Origin: Maridesulfovibrio ferrireducens
Lineage (GTDB): Bacteria; Desulfobacterota; Desulfovibrionia; Desulfovibrionales; Desulfovibrionaceae
DNA: 64,000 bases
Direction of reading: 5' to 3'
NCBI RefSeq assembly: GCF_016342405.1
Contig: NZ_JAEINN010000003.1
Location: 124,001 to 188,000 of the forward strand
Notes under the pieces: generated by a model
What the model was told of the DNA's origin: nothing
Seen by the model: only the letters and a program-made list of their open reading frames with translations
Database searches by the model: none
Made by a program: the position numbers and the translations under genes
In this document: positions 52,421 through 61,515 of the stretch, piece after piece
How positions within the stretch are numbered: position 1 is the stretch's first letter
How the letters are laid out: each line of letters starts with the position of its first letter

Positions 52421-52687
52421 TTACCAGCGTTTTGGACGCTCCTCCCGTGGGCGGGCCTCATTTACTTTAAGATTACGTCCACCAAAATCTTTTCCATCAA
52501 GTGATTCTATTGCCTGCAAAGCACCCTGATCATCCATTTCAACAAAACAGAACCCACGCGGACGTCCTGTTTCGCGATCTGTTATCAAGTTGACAGAAAT
52601 AACTTCACCAAACTCTTCAAAAGCTGATTTAATGTCTTCCTCGGAAGCACTCCAAGGAAGATTACCCACGTAAATGTTTTTAGACAT
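52421..52687 (-). CDS. RRM-type RNA-binding protein
   Basis: An 88-residue single RNA-recognition-motif protein of the small bacterial/cyanobacterial Rbp type. RNP2 is IYVGNL (about 4-9) and RNP1 is RGFCFVEM (about 44-51), with the aromatic residues that stack on RNA kept (Tyr in RNP2, two Phe in RNP1). The short basic tail (ARPREERPKRW) is typical. GGAG precedes the ATG by nine bases. Role probably in RNA stability or cold response by family; not established. Confidence 0.9.
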   Translation of the reverse strand: MSKNIYVGNLPWSASEEDIKSAFEEFGEVISVNLITDRETGRPRGFCFVEMDDQGALQAIESLDGKDFGGRNLKVNEARPREERPKRW

Positions 52688-52889
52688 TTCTCAAAACTCC
52701 ATAAAACGTTGCATCTTTTAACACTAGACCAGACAGCCGTTCCCGATTCATTTTGCTCGATCCGACCCTTAGATTTTGGCTTTGGAACCTACCAAGCCAT
52801 GAAATCAATTCAACTAAATACCTATAAAAACGATCTATGATATTACGCTGAAATCTGGCATCCTAATTAGCCCCTTATAATCTTCTACA

Positions 52890-52946
52890 AAAAAAAGCAA
52901 TAGCCTGCACAAAAAAGATGAACACGTCATCCTTTCCATGCAGGCT
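52890..52946 (-). terminator. terminator of ilvC
   Basis: On the minus strand AGCCTGCA pairs with TGCAGGCT across a 29-base loop and continues in eight T. The 286 bases between the RRM gene and ilvC hold no other feature that I can see. Confidence 0.7.
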
Positions 52947-52973
52947 ATATATAAATAAACTTAAAGAACTAGA

Positions 52974-53963
52974 CTATTTCTTGAGCCAGCTCATCATCTT
53001 ACGAAGATCAGTTCCGACTGTTTCAACCTGATGCTCTGCATTCAGACGACGCATTGCATTGAAATGAGCCTTTCCGGACATATTTTCAACGATAAATTCT
53101 TTAGCGAACTCACCCTGCTGAATTTCCTTGAGGATTTTCTTCATTTCTTTACGGCTTTCAGCATTGATAACTCTAGGTCCGCGAGTCAAATCGCCATATT
53201 CAGCAGTATCACTGATTGACGCACGCATGTTAGAAAGACCGCCTTCATAAATGAGGTCGATGGTCAATTTAAGTTCATGCAAACATTCGAAGTATGCAAT
53301 TTCAGGCTGATATCCGGCTTCAACCAAAGTTTCAAAGCCAGCCTTGATAAGTTCGCTTACACCTCCGCAAAGAACAGCCTGCTCACCGAAAAGGTCGGTT
53401 TCAGTTTCTTCACGGAAGTTTGTTTCAATAACACCGGAACGAGTTGCTCCGATACCCTTTGCGTAAGCAAGAGCGATCTCAAAAGCATTACCGCATACAT
53501 TCTGGTAAACTGCAGCAATAGCCGGAACAGCTCCACCTTCAGTGTATGTGCGGCGCACAAGATGACCTGGTCCTTTTGGAGCAATCATGATTACATCATT
53601 GTCTGCATTAGGAACAATCTGGTCAAAATGGATATTGAAACCATGACCAAAAGCAAGAATATCACCGGACTTAAGGTTCGGAAGAATCTCACTTTTATAA
53701 ATAGCTGCCTGAACCTGATCAGGTAGGAGAATCATAATTAGGTCTGCAGCGGCAGTAGCTTCAGCTGCGCTTACAGGCTCAAAGCCATGTTCTTTTGCGA
53801 GGTCGTAGTTAGGACCTCCGGGACGCTGACCGACAACAACCTTAACACCTGAATCACGTAGATTCTGAGCGTGAGCATGGCCCTGGCTACCATAACCGAT
53901 GATGGCTACAGTTTTGTCTTTCAAAAGTCCTAAATCTGCATCATTTTCGTAATAAACTTTCAT
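52974..53963 (-). CDS. ilvC: ketol-acid reductoisomerase (NADP+)
   Basis: Second common step of valine and isoleucine synthesis: isomerises and reduces acetolactate or acetohydroxybutyrate with magnesium. The start is set at 53963 ([10 protein letters not shown]) by CAGGAG seven bases upstream; a 14-residue longer frame is not supported. At 329 residues it is a class I short KARI. Seen: [17 protein letters not shown] nucleotide loop, [21 protein letters not shown], and the C-terminal metal-site helices with [16 protein letters not shown] and [10 protein letters not shown]. Last gene of the ilvBNC order. Confidence 0.96.
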   Translation of the reverse strand: MKVYYENDADLGLLKDKTVAIIGYGSQGHAHAQNLRDSGVKVVVGQRPGGPNYDLAKEHGFEPVSAAEATAAADLIMILLPDQVQAAIYKSEILPNLKSGDILAFGHGFNIHFDQIVPNADNDVIMIAPKGPGHLVRRTYTEGGAVPAIAAVYQNVCGNAFEIALAYAKGIGATRSGVIETNFREETETDLFGEQAVLCGGVSELIKAGFETLVEAGYQPEIAYFECLHELKLTIDLIYEGGLSNMRASISDTAEYGDLTRGPRVINAESRKEMKKILKEIQQGEFAKEFIVENMSGKAHFNAMRRLNAEHQVETVGTDLRKMMSWLKK

Positions 53964-54086
53964 TGAATTCTCCTGATTTTCACTTTCAATCGGACACGAA
54001 ACCATAACAGTTTCCCGGCAAATTTAATCACATGATTAGAATCTGTCAGAGATCTTTTCTATGCCGAAATATTGATTGAAATTTAA

Positions 54087-54569
54087 TTATACTTGCAAAG
54101 CACGCTTCATTGCGACCGTACCGGTACGGGCAACTTCCTTAATACCGAATCTGGATAGCAGATTAATCAAGGCATCGATTTTACCGTGATCTCCGGTAAC
54201 CTCAAGAGTCAGCTCGTCCACGCTGACATCAACAACTTTACATCTGAATATATCTACTATTCGAAGAATTTCAGCCCGTTTAGCGTCTTCAGCATTAACC
54301 TTAAGCAGAACCATTTCTCTCTCAACAGATTTAAGCTCTGTGAGATCGACAACTTTAATAACCGTAACAAGCTTTCTCAGCTGTTTAACGATTTGTTCAA
54401 TGATCTGCTCATCACCTACAGTGGTTATGGTCATCAGCGAAACTCCTTCTTCCAGAGTCGGGGCAACGTTAAGGGATTCAATATTAAATCCGCGTCCGCT
54501 GAACAATCCTACAACTCTGGAAAGAACGCCGGGCTCATTTTCAACCATGACGGACAGAGTATGTCTCAT
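54087..54569 (-). CDS. ilvN: acetolactate synthase regulatory (small) subunit
   Basis: Regulatory subunit that raises activity of IlvB and confers valine feedback inhibition. The 160 residues contain an N-terminal ACT domain (about 3-75: LSVMVENEPGVLSRVVGLFSGRGFNIESL) and the conserved C-terminal domain (FRCKVVDVSVDELTLEVTGD). It begins 12 bases after the ilvB stop with a GGAGG site. About 120 bases separate it from ilvC. Confidence 0.95.
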   Translation of the reverse strand: MRHTLSVMVENEPGVLSRVVGLFSGRGFNIESLNVAPTLEEGVSLMTITTVGDEQIIEQIVKQLRKLVTVIKVVDLTELKSVEREMVLLKVNAEDAKRAEILRIVDIFRCKVVDVSVDELTLEVTGDHGKIDALINLLSRFGIKEVARTGTVAMKRALQV

Positions 54570-54581
54570 TATTCTATCCTC

Positions 54582-56273
54582 CTAAACGAGCAACATGTCG
54601 GCTAATGAAGCTCCGGCAGGAACCATAGGATAAACATTCTCCTCTGGATCAACCCGAACATCGATAATACAAACCTTAGGGAGAGCAAACGCCTCCGTAA
54701 GCACAGGCACGACATCTTTCTCTTCGGTTACTCTGAACCCGACAGCTCCGTAGGCTTCAGCTAGTTTTACAAAATCCGGCTGAGCATCCATACAGGTTTC
54801 ACAGTAATTACGATTGTAAAAAAGTTCCTGCCACTGACGAACCATGCCAAGATAACCATTGTTTAAAATAACAATCTTGACCGGAAGGTCATTGCAGACA
54901 GCAGTCATCAATTCCTGAATATTCATCTGAATAGAACCGTCTCCGGCAATATTCACAACAAGCCGGTCAGGAAACGCCATTTGCGCGCCGATGGCAGCAG
55001 GAAGCCCATACCCCATCGTTCCTAAACCCCCCGAAGACAGAAAAGATTTTGACTTTTTAAACTTATAAAATTGTGCGGCCCACATCTGATTCTGACCGAC
55101 CTCAGTAGCGACAATAGCGTCACCGTTGCTGATTTCATAAACCTTTTCAACAACATACTGAGGTTTAATGAACGACCCACCTTTATTATACCGCAAAGGA
55201 TGAGTTTCAGACCATTGCTGAACCTGACGAACCCAGACAGCATGAGAATCTTCGGAATAAGTCTGGTCGAGAATAGGCTCAATTACTGATTTAAGTGAAG
55301 ACAATGCACTTTTGCAGTCAGCAACAAGAGGCACATGAACAGCAACATTTTTTTGAATTGAAGTAGGATCAATATCTATATGAACGAGTGTGGCTTTAGG
55401 GGCAAAAGTATCAACCTTTCCAGTCACACGGTCATCGAACCTCGCTCCGATTGCCAGAACGAGGTCCGAATTATTAATTGCCATGTTTGCGGCATAGGTG
55501 CCATGCATTCCCAGCATCCCAAGCCATAAGGGATCATCTCCGGGAAAGGCGCCAAGCCCCATGAGAGTGGCTGTCACCGGAATATTCAGACTCTTGGCGA
55601 GCCATGTCAATTCATCCTCAGCTCCGGAACTGATAACCCCGCCGCCAGCGTAAATAACCGGTCTTTCGGCCTTTTCAATAAGCTTGGCAACTTTTTTAAT
55701 CTGACCGATATGAGGTGTCAGATTCGGATTATAGCTTCGCAATGACACATCTTCAGGCCAGACAAATTCAGCCTTAGCCTGCATAATATCTTTAGGAAGA
55801 TCGACCAATACAGGCCCGGGTCGTCCTGAGCGTGCGAGATAAAACGCCTGCCTTACAGTGAAGGCTAACTCGTTAATATCTTTGACCAAGTAGTTATGTT
55901 TTGTACAGGGCCGGGTAATTCCGACAATATCAACCTCTTGAAAGGCATCATTTCCGATTAAAGGAGTCGGAACCTGTCCTGTAAAAATTACTACCGGAAT
56001 TGAATCCATGTATGCAGTTGCAATACCGGTAACAGCATTTGTTGCTCCGGGACCGGATGTAACCAAGCATACGCCTGCTTCACCTGTTGCCCGGGCATAA
56101 CCATCAGCCGCATGGACCGCACCCTGCTCGTGTCTGACCAGTATATGCTTAAAAGGATAATTCGGGAGTTGATCATATATATCGATTATCGCGCCGCCGG
56201 GATAGCCGAAAACAACTTCAACTCCCTCTTTTTTCAGACATTCAAGAAATATCTGAGCTCCGGTGAGCTCCAT
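54582..56273 (-). CDS. ilvB: acetolactate synthase catalytic (large) subunit
   Basis: Thiamine-diphosphate enzyme that condenses two pyruvates, or pyruvate and 2-oxobutyrate, at the head of branched-chain amino acid synthesis. In 563 residues: the activating Glu in [53 protein letters not shown]-domain HIDIDP, and the thiamine motif [15 protein letters not shown] to [19 protein letters not shown] site precedes the ATG. DUF465 is 13 bases upstream, leaving no room for a leader-peptide attenuator before ilvB. Confidence 0.96.
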   Translation of the reverse strand: MELTGAQIFLECLKKEGVEVVFGYPGGAIIDIYDQLPNYPFKHILVRHEQGAVHAADGYARATGEAGVCLVTSGPGATNAVTGIATAYMDSIPVVIFTGQVPTPLIGNDAFQEVDIVGITRPCTKHNYLVKDINELAFTVRQAFYLARSGRPGPVLVDLPKDIMQAKAEFVWPEDVSLRSYNPNLTPHIGQIKKVAKLIEKAERPVIYAGGGVISSGAEDELTWLAKSLNIPVTATLMGLGAFPGDDPLWLGMLGMHGTYAANMAINNSDLVLAIGARFDDRVTGKVDTFAPKATLVHIDIDPTSIQKNVAVHVPLVADCKSALSSLKSVIEPILDQTYSEDSHAVWVRQVQQWSETHPLRYNKGGSFIKPQYVVEKVYEISNGDAIVATEVGQNQMWAAQFYKFKKSKSFLSSGGLGTMGYGLPAAIGAQMAFPDRLVVNIAGDGSIQMNIQELMTAVCNDLPVKIVILNNGYLGMVRQWQELFYNRNYCETCMDAQPDFVKLAEAYGAVGFRVTEEKDVVPVLTEAFALPKVCIIDVRVDPEENVYPMVPAGASLADMLLV

Positions 56274-56286
56274 GGCTCTCTCCCTA

Positions 56287-56505
56287 TTATTTGTATTTTT
56301 CTATTAACAAATGCAATTTCGTTTTTCCGGCCAATTTCTTTTTCTTCAGTTCTTTCAATTCAAGGACTTCTGTCTCGTTTAGAAGACCTTTCTTTTCAAA
56401 TCTATCAATAATCTTTTTTAGATCTTTATGCTGATCCCATAGCCCTTTAATTTCCGCATCCTGACCAACTAGAGTTTTAATCAGATCGACGTCTTTAGCT
56501 TCCAT
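56287..56505 (-). CDS. DUF465 family protein (YdcH-like)
   Basis: A 72-residue helical protein of the DUF465/YdcH family of unknown function. The start is set at 56505 ([12 protein letters not shown]) by AAAGGAG eight bases before it; an 11-residue longer frame is unsupported. The sequence is charged ([30 protein letters not shown]) with the family LKKxKLxxK-type ending, and lacks cysteines or a membrane segment. Sits between divIVA and ilvB and overlaps neither; possibly a coiled-coil partner protein. Confidence 0.8.
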   Translation of the reverse strand: MEAKDVDLIKTLVGQDAEIKGLWDQHKDLKKIIDRFEKKGLLNETEVLELKELKKKKLAGKTKLHLLIEKYK

Positions 56506-56597
56506 TTGAAACTCCTTTGCAGAGGTTTGCATATTCAAGCGTCAGTGGAAAATATTCCATCCTAACGCAGTACAACTTTTTAATCTTCTCTCTCAAT

Positions 56598-57101
56598 TTA
56601 TTTGGCTTTTTTGAAAAATTTAAGCTTGGCTTCAATGGCTTCAACTTTTTCAAGTTCAGGATTACTGATCTCAAGTGTCTTTAAATGGGACTCAAGAACA
56701 GCTTTGAGCTCAACTTCAAACCTAGTTCTTTGGCGTTTGAGTTCGTTAATATCTTCATGAATTTGAGCCAAACGGTTGTGTGCCTGCTGCAAAATAACTT
56801 CAGCCCTTGAATGGGCCTCATTAATTATGAGCTCAGCTTCCTTTCTGGCAGTTGCTTTGAGGTCATCAATCATTCTTTGAGTTGTCATCAAAGTATCACG
56901 AAGTGTTTCTTCGCGCTGACGAAACTCTCGAATAGAGGAATCGCGGCGTTCAATCTTCTTCATAAGCTGCTTCTTGTCATCGGCGGTTGCACCGAGAACT
57001 TCAGCAAGCTCAATCATAAGCTGATCCACTTCACTTTTAGAATACCCGAAAAGAGATTTTGAAAACTTTTTATTAAGTAAATCAATCTTCGAAAGGGTCA
57101 T
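56598..57101 (-). CDS. DivIVA domain protein
   Basis: A 167-residue coiled-coil protein with the DivIVA N-terminal curved-membrane-binding motif: LSKIDLLNKKFSKSLFGYSKSEVDQLM (about 3-30), followed by a long coiled coil (about 40-150). DivIVA proteins mark cell poles or division sites; in this lineage the job is not known. GGAGG precedes the ATG. The upstream gene yggT is 16 bases away, the same pairing as in Gram-positive division clusters (yggT/ylmG-divIVA). Confidence 0.88.
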   Translation of the reverse strand: MTLSKIDLLNKKFSKSLFGYSKSEVDQLMIELAEVLGATADDKKQLMKKIERRDSSIREFRQREETLRDTLMTTQRMIDDLKATARKEAELIINEAHSRAEVILQQAHNRLAQIHEDINELKRQRTRFEVELKAVLESHLKTLEISNPELEKVEAIEAKLKFFKKAK

Positions 57102-57117
57102 CCACTACCTCCAGAGG

Positions 57118-57408
57118 CTACATTCCATATGCAAGTCTTGTAAGGTTGCCCACCAAGGCAATATCAAGCATCTGAATAATCAGAATAACAACTATCGGAG
57201 ACAGGTCGAAACCACCGATATTAACGAATGGAATATACTGCCTGACCTTTGCAAAAACAGGCTCGGTTGCTTTACGCAGAAAACGAACAACGGGATTGTA
57301 AGGATCAGGGTTTACCCAGGTAATAAGAGCGGAAATAATAACCACCCACATATAAAGATTGAGGACAATCTGAAGAACTTTAGCTACGGCAAGAATCACA
57401 TAATCCAT
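57118..57408 (-). CDS. YggT family membrane protein
   Basis: A 96-residue inner-membrane protein with two predicted helices (about 5-32 and 68-95). The loop carries the family motif ITWVNPDPYNPVVRFLRKATEPVFAKVRQYIPFVNIGGFDLSPIVV. Homologues (YggT/YlmG) are linked to cell division or osmotic response. AGGAG precedes the ATG. It starts the yggT-divIVA-DUF465-ilvBNC run. Confidence 0.92.
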   Translation of the reverse strand: MDYVILAVAKVLQIVLNLYMWVVIISALITWVNPDPYNPVVRFLRKATEPVFAKVRQYIPFVNIGGFDLSPIVVILIIQMLDIALVGNLTRLAYGM

Positions 57409-57561
57409 TTAACATACTCCTGACAGGCATAGAATTGAAAAAGCAGTATACGCTTCCATTCTTGTTTACAAATTGTCACAGCAAGCCCTAAGAATCAACA
57501 CTTTTTAGGGCATATTAACAAAATGAACTTATTATTAAAAATCCAAGACTAAAACCATGAC

Positions 57562-58251
57562 TTATTCAGACTTGCGCCAAACATTATTTTTGGCTTTTTC
57601 AAACAAACTACGAAGAACCCAATAATCTGAAATATGTAACGAAGCACTAAGCAACGGACTGCAATAAGCCCAGAACTCAACACCTGCGCGGGAAGCGCAT
57701 GCTTCATCTATCCATGTATCTCCAATATAGACGACGTCTTCCGGCTTCATAGACCACTTATCCAGAATATAATGAACACCTTCAGGATGGGGCTTTGAAT
57801 TAGGTAAAAGCGTAGACGTAACAGTTGGAGAAAAGAAACCTTCTATATCTAAATTTTCCAAAACAGTAGGCAGAGAATCAGTTCTATTCGTATTAATGGC
57901 CATACGGATATTATTATCTCTAAGCCACACTAGGACTTCGCGGAGTCCCTCTTCTATTTGAATATAGGACAGCGCTTCACTAAGCTCAGGCAACTTTCTG
58001 AGTTCAAGAGCTTCTTCGTAATTTTTTTCAGGAAGAACATGTGCCAGGGACTCAAAAACAGTATGCGCATGCGCAAACTTTTCTTCTTCCTTACTCATAG
58101 GCGGAAGATTAAATCTATTTTTGAACCAATTGTAATACCACCTGTTTGCTTCAAATGAACTGATCAAAACTCCGTCACAATCAAAAATAATTCCCTTAAC
58201 TTCTTTAAGAGCTTCAGGCGGAGTTATATCGCTTAAATGTATTCCTTCCAT
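57562..58251 (-). CDS. HAD family hydrolase
   Basis: Haloacid dehalogenase-type phosphatase of 229 residues, subclass with a helical cap after the first motif. Motif I is KGIIFDCDGVLISS, motif II MAINTNRTDSL, motif III SKPHPEGVHYILD, motif IV VYIGDTWIDEACA. The start at 58251 (MEGIHLSD) follows GAGG; a 22-residue longer frame overlaps the upstream gene. Phosphoglycolate-type substrates are possible but not decided. It follows the 265-residue gene after 14 bases. Confidence 0.85.
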   Translation of the reverse strand: MEGIHLSDITPPEALKEVKGIIFDCDGVLISSFEANRWYYNWFKNRFNLPPMSKEEEKFAHAHTVFESLAHVLPEKNYEEALELRKLPELSEALSYIQIEEGLREVLVWLRDNNIRMAINTNRTDSLPTVLENLDIEGFFSPTVTSTLLPNSKPHPEGVHYILDKWSMKPEDVVYIGDTWIDEACASRAGVEFWAYCSPLLSASLHISDYWVLRSLFEKAKNNVWRKSE

Positions 58252-58265
58252 TAATAAAACCTCAT

Positions 58266-59063
58266 TTATTCTGTTTCGGGGACGGCCAGAGCGATAAGAA
58301 ACTCCCGGTCCAACCACGGCTTTTCTTCAGGTACACTTGAAAGCCCTAAAAGCTTCCATGCCTTATCTCTTACTACAGTTGCCTTCTCAGGCAAAACGCC
58401 TTCTTTTTCATAAAAATCCAGTTCCAGATCACGCCAGAATGAAACTGCATCAATATCACTTGTGACTAATGCAGAATTTTCAGGCAAAAGAACAGCAAAC
58501 CCTTCAAGAACTTTCTGCCATGGCAGAATAACTCTTGAACCAGCTTGAACCGGAGCATTGGAAAACAGTCCCCCAAGGGCTCTAGCCTGCTGATCTGCTG
58601 CATCTTCATCATCAAGCCCGAGACTTGTACCGAAACCGGACCACTTATCATTCAATTTATGCTCAATTTCTGCAAGCTCAAGATGCTTCTCTTCGTAAGC
58701 GTATACCAAAGCCAATACTACCTGATTTTGAACGCGATCAGTCTCAGACTTTTTTTCAGCAGGAGTGTCACGAATAAGAGCATTCAGCTCATTTTCAATT
58801 GCAGAAGTTCTTTCACCGAATTGATCTTTCTGGTTTGAAGTAGGCATGGACAACATTTTAAACATTTTGCCAAGACTTTCACCATAACTAACGAAATCTG
58901 CTATCATACGGCGACACACATCAGGTTCCACAGGCAGGTTTTCAGGCCTGAAAACAAGAACATCTTCTGTCTGTGCTCTGTCAACTCCTGGATCAAAAAG
59001 CAACGCACCTTCAACCTTTTCAGTTATCAACTCTTCGTGCAACTGCGGGAAGTATATCAACAT
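58266..59063 (-). CDS. hypothetical protein, 265 aa
   Basis: Function not recognised. A soluble, acidic protein with no signal peptide or membrane helix. The middle (about 75-145) is helical and may be coiled (MLSMPTSNQKDQFGERTSAIENELNAL, YAYEEKHLELAEIEHKL), ends are mixed. GGAG lies seven bases before the ATG. It precedes the HAD gene by 14 bases in one unit and is downstream of the Cys-rich gene, so a shared task is possible. Confidence 0.7.
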   Translation of the reverse strand: MLIYFPQLHEELITEKVEGALLFDPGVDRAQTEDVLVFRPENLPVEPDVCRRMIADFVSYGESLGKMFKMLSMPTSNQKDQFGERTSAIENELNALIRDTPAEKKSETDRVQNQVVLALVYAYEEKHLELAEIEHKLNDKWSGFGTSLGLDDEDAADQQARALGGLFSNAPVQAGSRVILPWQKVLEGFAVLLPENSALVTSDIDAVSFWRDLELDFYEKEGVLPEKATVVRDKAWKLLGLSSVPEEKPWLDREFLIALAVPETE

Positions 59064-59144
59064 GGCAATTCTCCATCGGTTAAAGATGTCACTTTAAAAT
59101 TTAGAACAACCGCACATAATTTAAAATCATTCTGCGAATAAAAT

Positions 59145-59513
59145 CTAATCCTCAGTAGGCATAAATTTATCGCAAATACCTTCACAGCGAGGAAACTCCA
59201 ATAAACATATATCTTCGTAACCATCGGAACACAAAGGATATGTGTCCTCTCCCTGCAAGGCGTTTTTATGGCATCCGCCCGTAGAAGCCCGATGCTCTGC
59301 AATCCGGAGATCCCATAACTCGGAAACAACCTCTGCGCTAAGCTTGAAAGTTTCAGCCTGCCTGAGTAATTTATCATACTCATCCTCAAGGCCAACTAAA
59401 ATTTTACACCGCAATTCCGCATTGTACCCGGGATTTAATAATTCATCGTAAAGACATCTGCCTTTTTTATAAAAACGACACATATGTCCCGGCATTTTGG
59501 AAATAGTTGCCAA
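59145..59513 (-). CDS. cysteine-rich hypothetical protein, 122 aa
   Basis: Function not recognised. About eight cysteines fall in two groups: three near the N-terminus (CRFYKKGRC, then LRC) and five in the last 45 residues (GCHKN, LCSDGYEDICLLEF, RCEGICDKF), with a helical middle. The pattern suggests metal or iron-sulfur binding, without a named motif. It starts on TTG with AGGAG eight bases upstream; the ATG at 59495 (MPGHMC) is an alternative. Transcribed divergently from tatA. Confidence 0.65.
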   Translation of the reverse strand: MATISKMPGHMCRFYKKGRCLYDELLNPGYNAELRCKILVGLEDEYDKLLRQAETFKLSAEVVSELWDLRIAEHRASTGGCHKNALQGEDTYPLCSDGYEDICLLEFPRCEGICDKFMPTED

Positions 59514-59651
59514 AAAAAATCTCCTGAACAGTGATTAGATTTACAGTTTAAAACAACAAACAAACTTCACTGAAGACCTATTTACGCATTTAAAATTTGT
59601 AAAGACCAAAAAGATAGTTTTTACAAGCGTTTTTAAGAGGAAAAGTCATTC

Positions 59652-59680
59652 TTGACCTTAATGCCCGGCCCGTGTAAAAG
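59652..59680 (+). promoter_or_regulatory. candidate promoter of tatA
   Basis: TTGACC at 59652-59657 and TAAAAG at 59675-59680 with a 17-base spacer, 30 bases before the start codon. Confidence 0.5.
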
Positions 59681-59709
59681 TTCCCTACCGTCTAGCATTG
59701 GAGGAAAAA

Positions 59710-59901
59710 ATGTTTGGATTAGGAATAACAGAAATTCTTTTGATTTTGGGTATTATTATCCTGATATTCGGTGCCAAAAAACTTCCTGAAGTGGGAAGTG
59801 GGCTAGGCCGTGCAATTCAAAATTTCAAAAGGGCCAGTAGTGAGTCTGATGAAATTGACGTAACTCCCTCAAAAGACAAAGACAAGGATAAGGAAGCTTA
59901 A
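59710..59901 (+). CDS. tatA: twin-arginine translocase subunit TatA/TatE
   Basis: Pore-forming subunit of the Tat system that exports folded proteins, such as periplasmic dehydrogenases. The 63 residues have one membrane helix (about 6-23), the [22 protein letters not shown] amphipathic segment, and a charged Asp/Lys tail. The start is set at ATG 59710 by GGAGG six bases before it. No tatB or tatC is adjacent. A terminator follows. Confidence 0.93.
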   Translation: MFGLGITEILLILGIIILIFGAKKLPEVGSGLGRAIQNFKRASSESDEIDVTPSKDKDKDKEA

Positions 59902-59923
59902 CAGTTTTCTTTGACTTGCCTGT

Positions 59924-59961
59924 AAAAACCCCGGTTTACTTAATGTGAGCCGGGGTTTTTA
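59924..59961. terminator. bidirectional terminator of tatA and pgsA
   Basis: AAAAACCCCGG pairs with CCGGGGTTTTT across a 16-base loop; it includes the stop of pgsA on the minus strand. Confidence 0.85.
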
Positions 59962-60527
59962 CATTCTTGCTTTTTAGCAAAAAACATAGCGAATCCCTGT
60001 TTTATGTAAACAACTCCAGAAACAAACGTAAACAAAGCAGTTGCCCATTCAAGGACGAACTCTACCTCAAAGAAATCAAGAGCAAAAGAAAGTCTGCTTA
60101 AAACAGAGAATATAAGTAGCAATTGCAAAGCAGTGGTTAACTTGCTGATTATCAAAGGATTAATTTTCTTCTGAACATCTACTCCGTAGGATTTCAAAAA
60201 GAATAAGCCTCCGACAATTATTGTATCCCTTAAAATCACAAGTAATGCCAGCCAGCTTGGAATTAGCCCTTGAATGGCGAGACACAGGAAAGATGTAATA
60301 ATAAGGAATTTATCAGCAAGCGGGTCGAGCATCGCCCCTAGCGACGTGCGCTGATTGAGAATTCGCGCTAGAAAACCATCAAGAGCATCTGAAAATCCTG
60401 CCACCAGAAAAAGAATCCATGCCCAAAAGAAGTTGTGATCAAGATATACGAACACAAATCCCAGAGTTAACAGAATCCTGAAAATGGTTATCAGGTTAGG
60501 AATATTCCAGTTTTTTTGCCTCGTCAC
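59940..60527 (-). CDS. pgsA: CDP-alcohol phosphatidyltransferase (phosphatidylglycerophosphate synthase type)
   Basis: Inner-membrane enzyme that transfers a phosphatidyl group from CDP-diacylglycerol to glycerol 3-phosphate, the first step toward phosphatidylglycerol. The 195 residues hold about five or six membrane helices and the CDP-alcohol motif DALDGFLARILNQRTSLGAMLDPLADK (Asp, AspGly, AlaArg, Gly, Asp, Asp). NIPNLITIFRILLT opens the family. Substrate assignment rests on similarity to PgsA; another polar head group is possible. It is 13 bases after the exported-protein gene. Confidence 0.85.
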   Translation of the reverse strand: MTRQKNWNIPNLITIFRILLTLGFVFVYLDHNFFWAWILFLVAGFSDALDGFLARILNQRTSLGAMLDPLADKFLIITSFLCLAIQGLIPSWLALLVILRDTIIVGGLFFLKSYGVDVQKKINPLIISKLTTALQLLLIFSVLSRLSFALDFFEVEFVLEWATALFTFVSGVVYIKQGFAMFFAKKQECKNPGSH

Positions 60528-60540
60528 TCTTTATCCTATT

Positions 60541-61494
60541 TTATTTATCTCCGCTAAGCCCGTCAATATTGAATGATAAACCTCGTGAAGGCAAATAATC
60601 ATTAAGATAGCTTTTTAAAACCCACTGATCAGAGACTTCTAGAGACCAGCTTGCGGAAACAGCAGTCGGTTTCATTTCTACATCAAGCAGTTGAACTTCC
60701 TGTACAGCTGAATCCCAAGATTTCAACAACCTATCGAACTCTCTGACTCCATCAGGATTGAACCAGCCATTCACAACTAGAACGGCCTTCGGATTCATCA
60801 TGCTTTCAACATTTTCAGAATCAAAAAATTTAGCCCACAAATTCTGCCAAACTCTTTCGACTGTATGGCCGGAGGCTTTCCAGTTGCCGTGAGCAGAAGT
60901 GAGTTCACCCGCCCACCTATTCTTTCCGACTTTAGTAATACTTAATTCAGGAGCAGATAAGTCAGTTGAAGCAGTTTTTTGCACTCCATAAAGAACCATC
61001 AGATTCTGCACTTCCGTATCAAGGTCCAACTGCTGTGTTTCATTCAGTTTGGTTTTACCGCTTGAAACTGAAATATCTGCTTTAACGCTTATCTCTGCAT
61101 TTGAAAAAAGCCCCATCTTCTTCAGAACAGCACGTAATGCGCTTCGATTGACATTAACATCAATACGGACAGCAACGCCATCCTCTTGAAATTTAACATC
61201 CATATCGCGGTAACCAGTTATAAATTCCTCATAATGATTACCAAACATATCTTTTAAAGCATTACTGCGCTCAGCAGACAACGTTGAAGGCATCATACGC
61301 ACGGATTCAGCAAAAAGAGCCTGTGCGAAAGCCTGCGAAACAGCTTCACTTCGTAAATCTTTACTTGAAACGTTCTCTTCGGTTGGCTTAAAAATCTGAA
61401 CTTTGACAGCAAAAGCAGGCACAGAGGCGGCTGTTGCGATCATCAACACACAAAAGACAAAAAAACTTTTTTTAATATATTCTGTAAAGATCAA
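60541..61494 (-). CDS. hypothetical exported protein, 317 aa
   Basis: Function not recognised. It starts on TTG with CGGAG upstream; the signal peptide spans about 1-30 (VLMIATAASVPAFA). The first part after the signal (SKDLRSEAVSQAFAQALF, GYRDMDVKF) recalls DUF2066 proteins, which share a repeated helix-strand layout, but the match is weak. The C-terminal half is beta-rich with several Trp. Located between pgsA and another exported-protein gene, all on one strand, so probably a periplasmic or outer-membrane pair. Confidence 0.72.
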   Translation of the reverse strand: MIFTEYIKKSFFVFCVLMIATAASVPAFAVKVQIFKPTEENVSSKDLRSEAVSQAFAQALFAESVRMMPSTLSAERSNALKDMFGNHYEEFITGYRDMDVKFQEDGVAVRIDVNVNRSALRAVLKKMGLFSNAEISVKADISVSSGKTKLNETQQLDLDTEVQNLMVLYGVQKTASTDLSAPELSITKVGKNRWAGELTSAHGNWKASGHTVERVWQNLWAKFFDSENVESMMNPKAVLVVNGWFNPDGVREFDRLLKSWDSAVQEVQLLDVEMKPTAVSASWSLEVSDQWVLKSYLNDYLPSRGLSFNIDGLSGDK

Positions 61495-61515
61495 GTGATT
61501 ACTCCGATCTATAAA

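Noticed and set aside
52688-52973. tRNA gene in the gap between the RRM gene and ilvC
   Set aside because: TTCGATCC-like pieces are present by chance but no cloverleaf with acceptor pairing can be drawn.
56274-56286. Leader-peptide attenuator or T-box before ilvB
   Set aside because: The gap is 13 bases.
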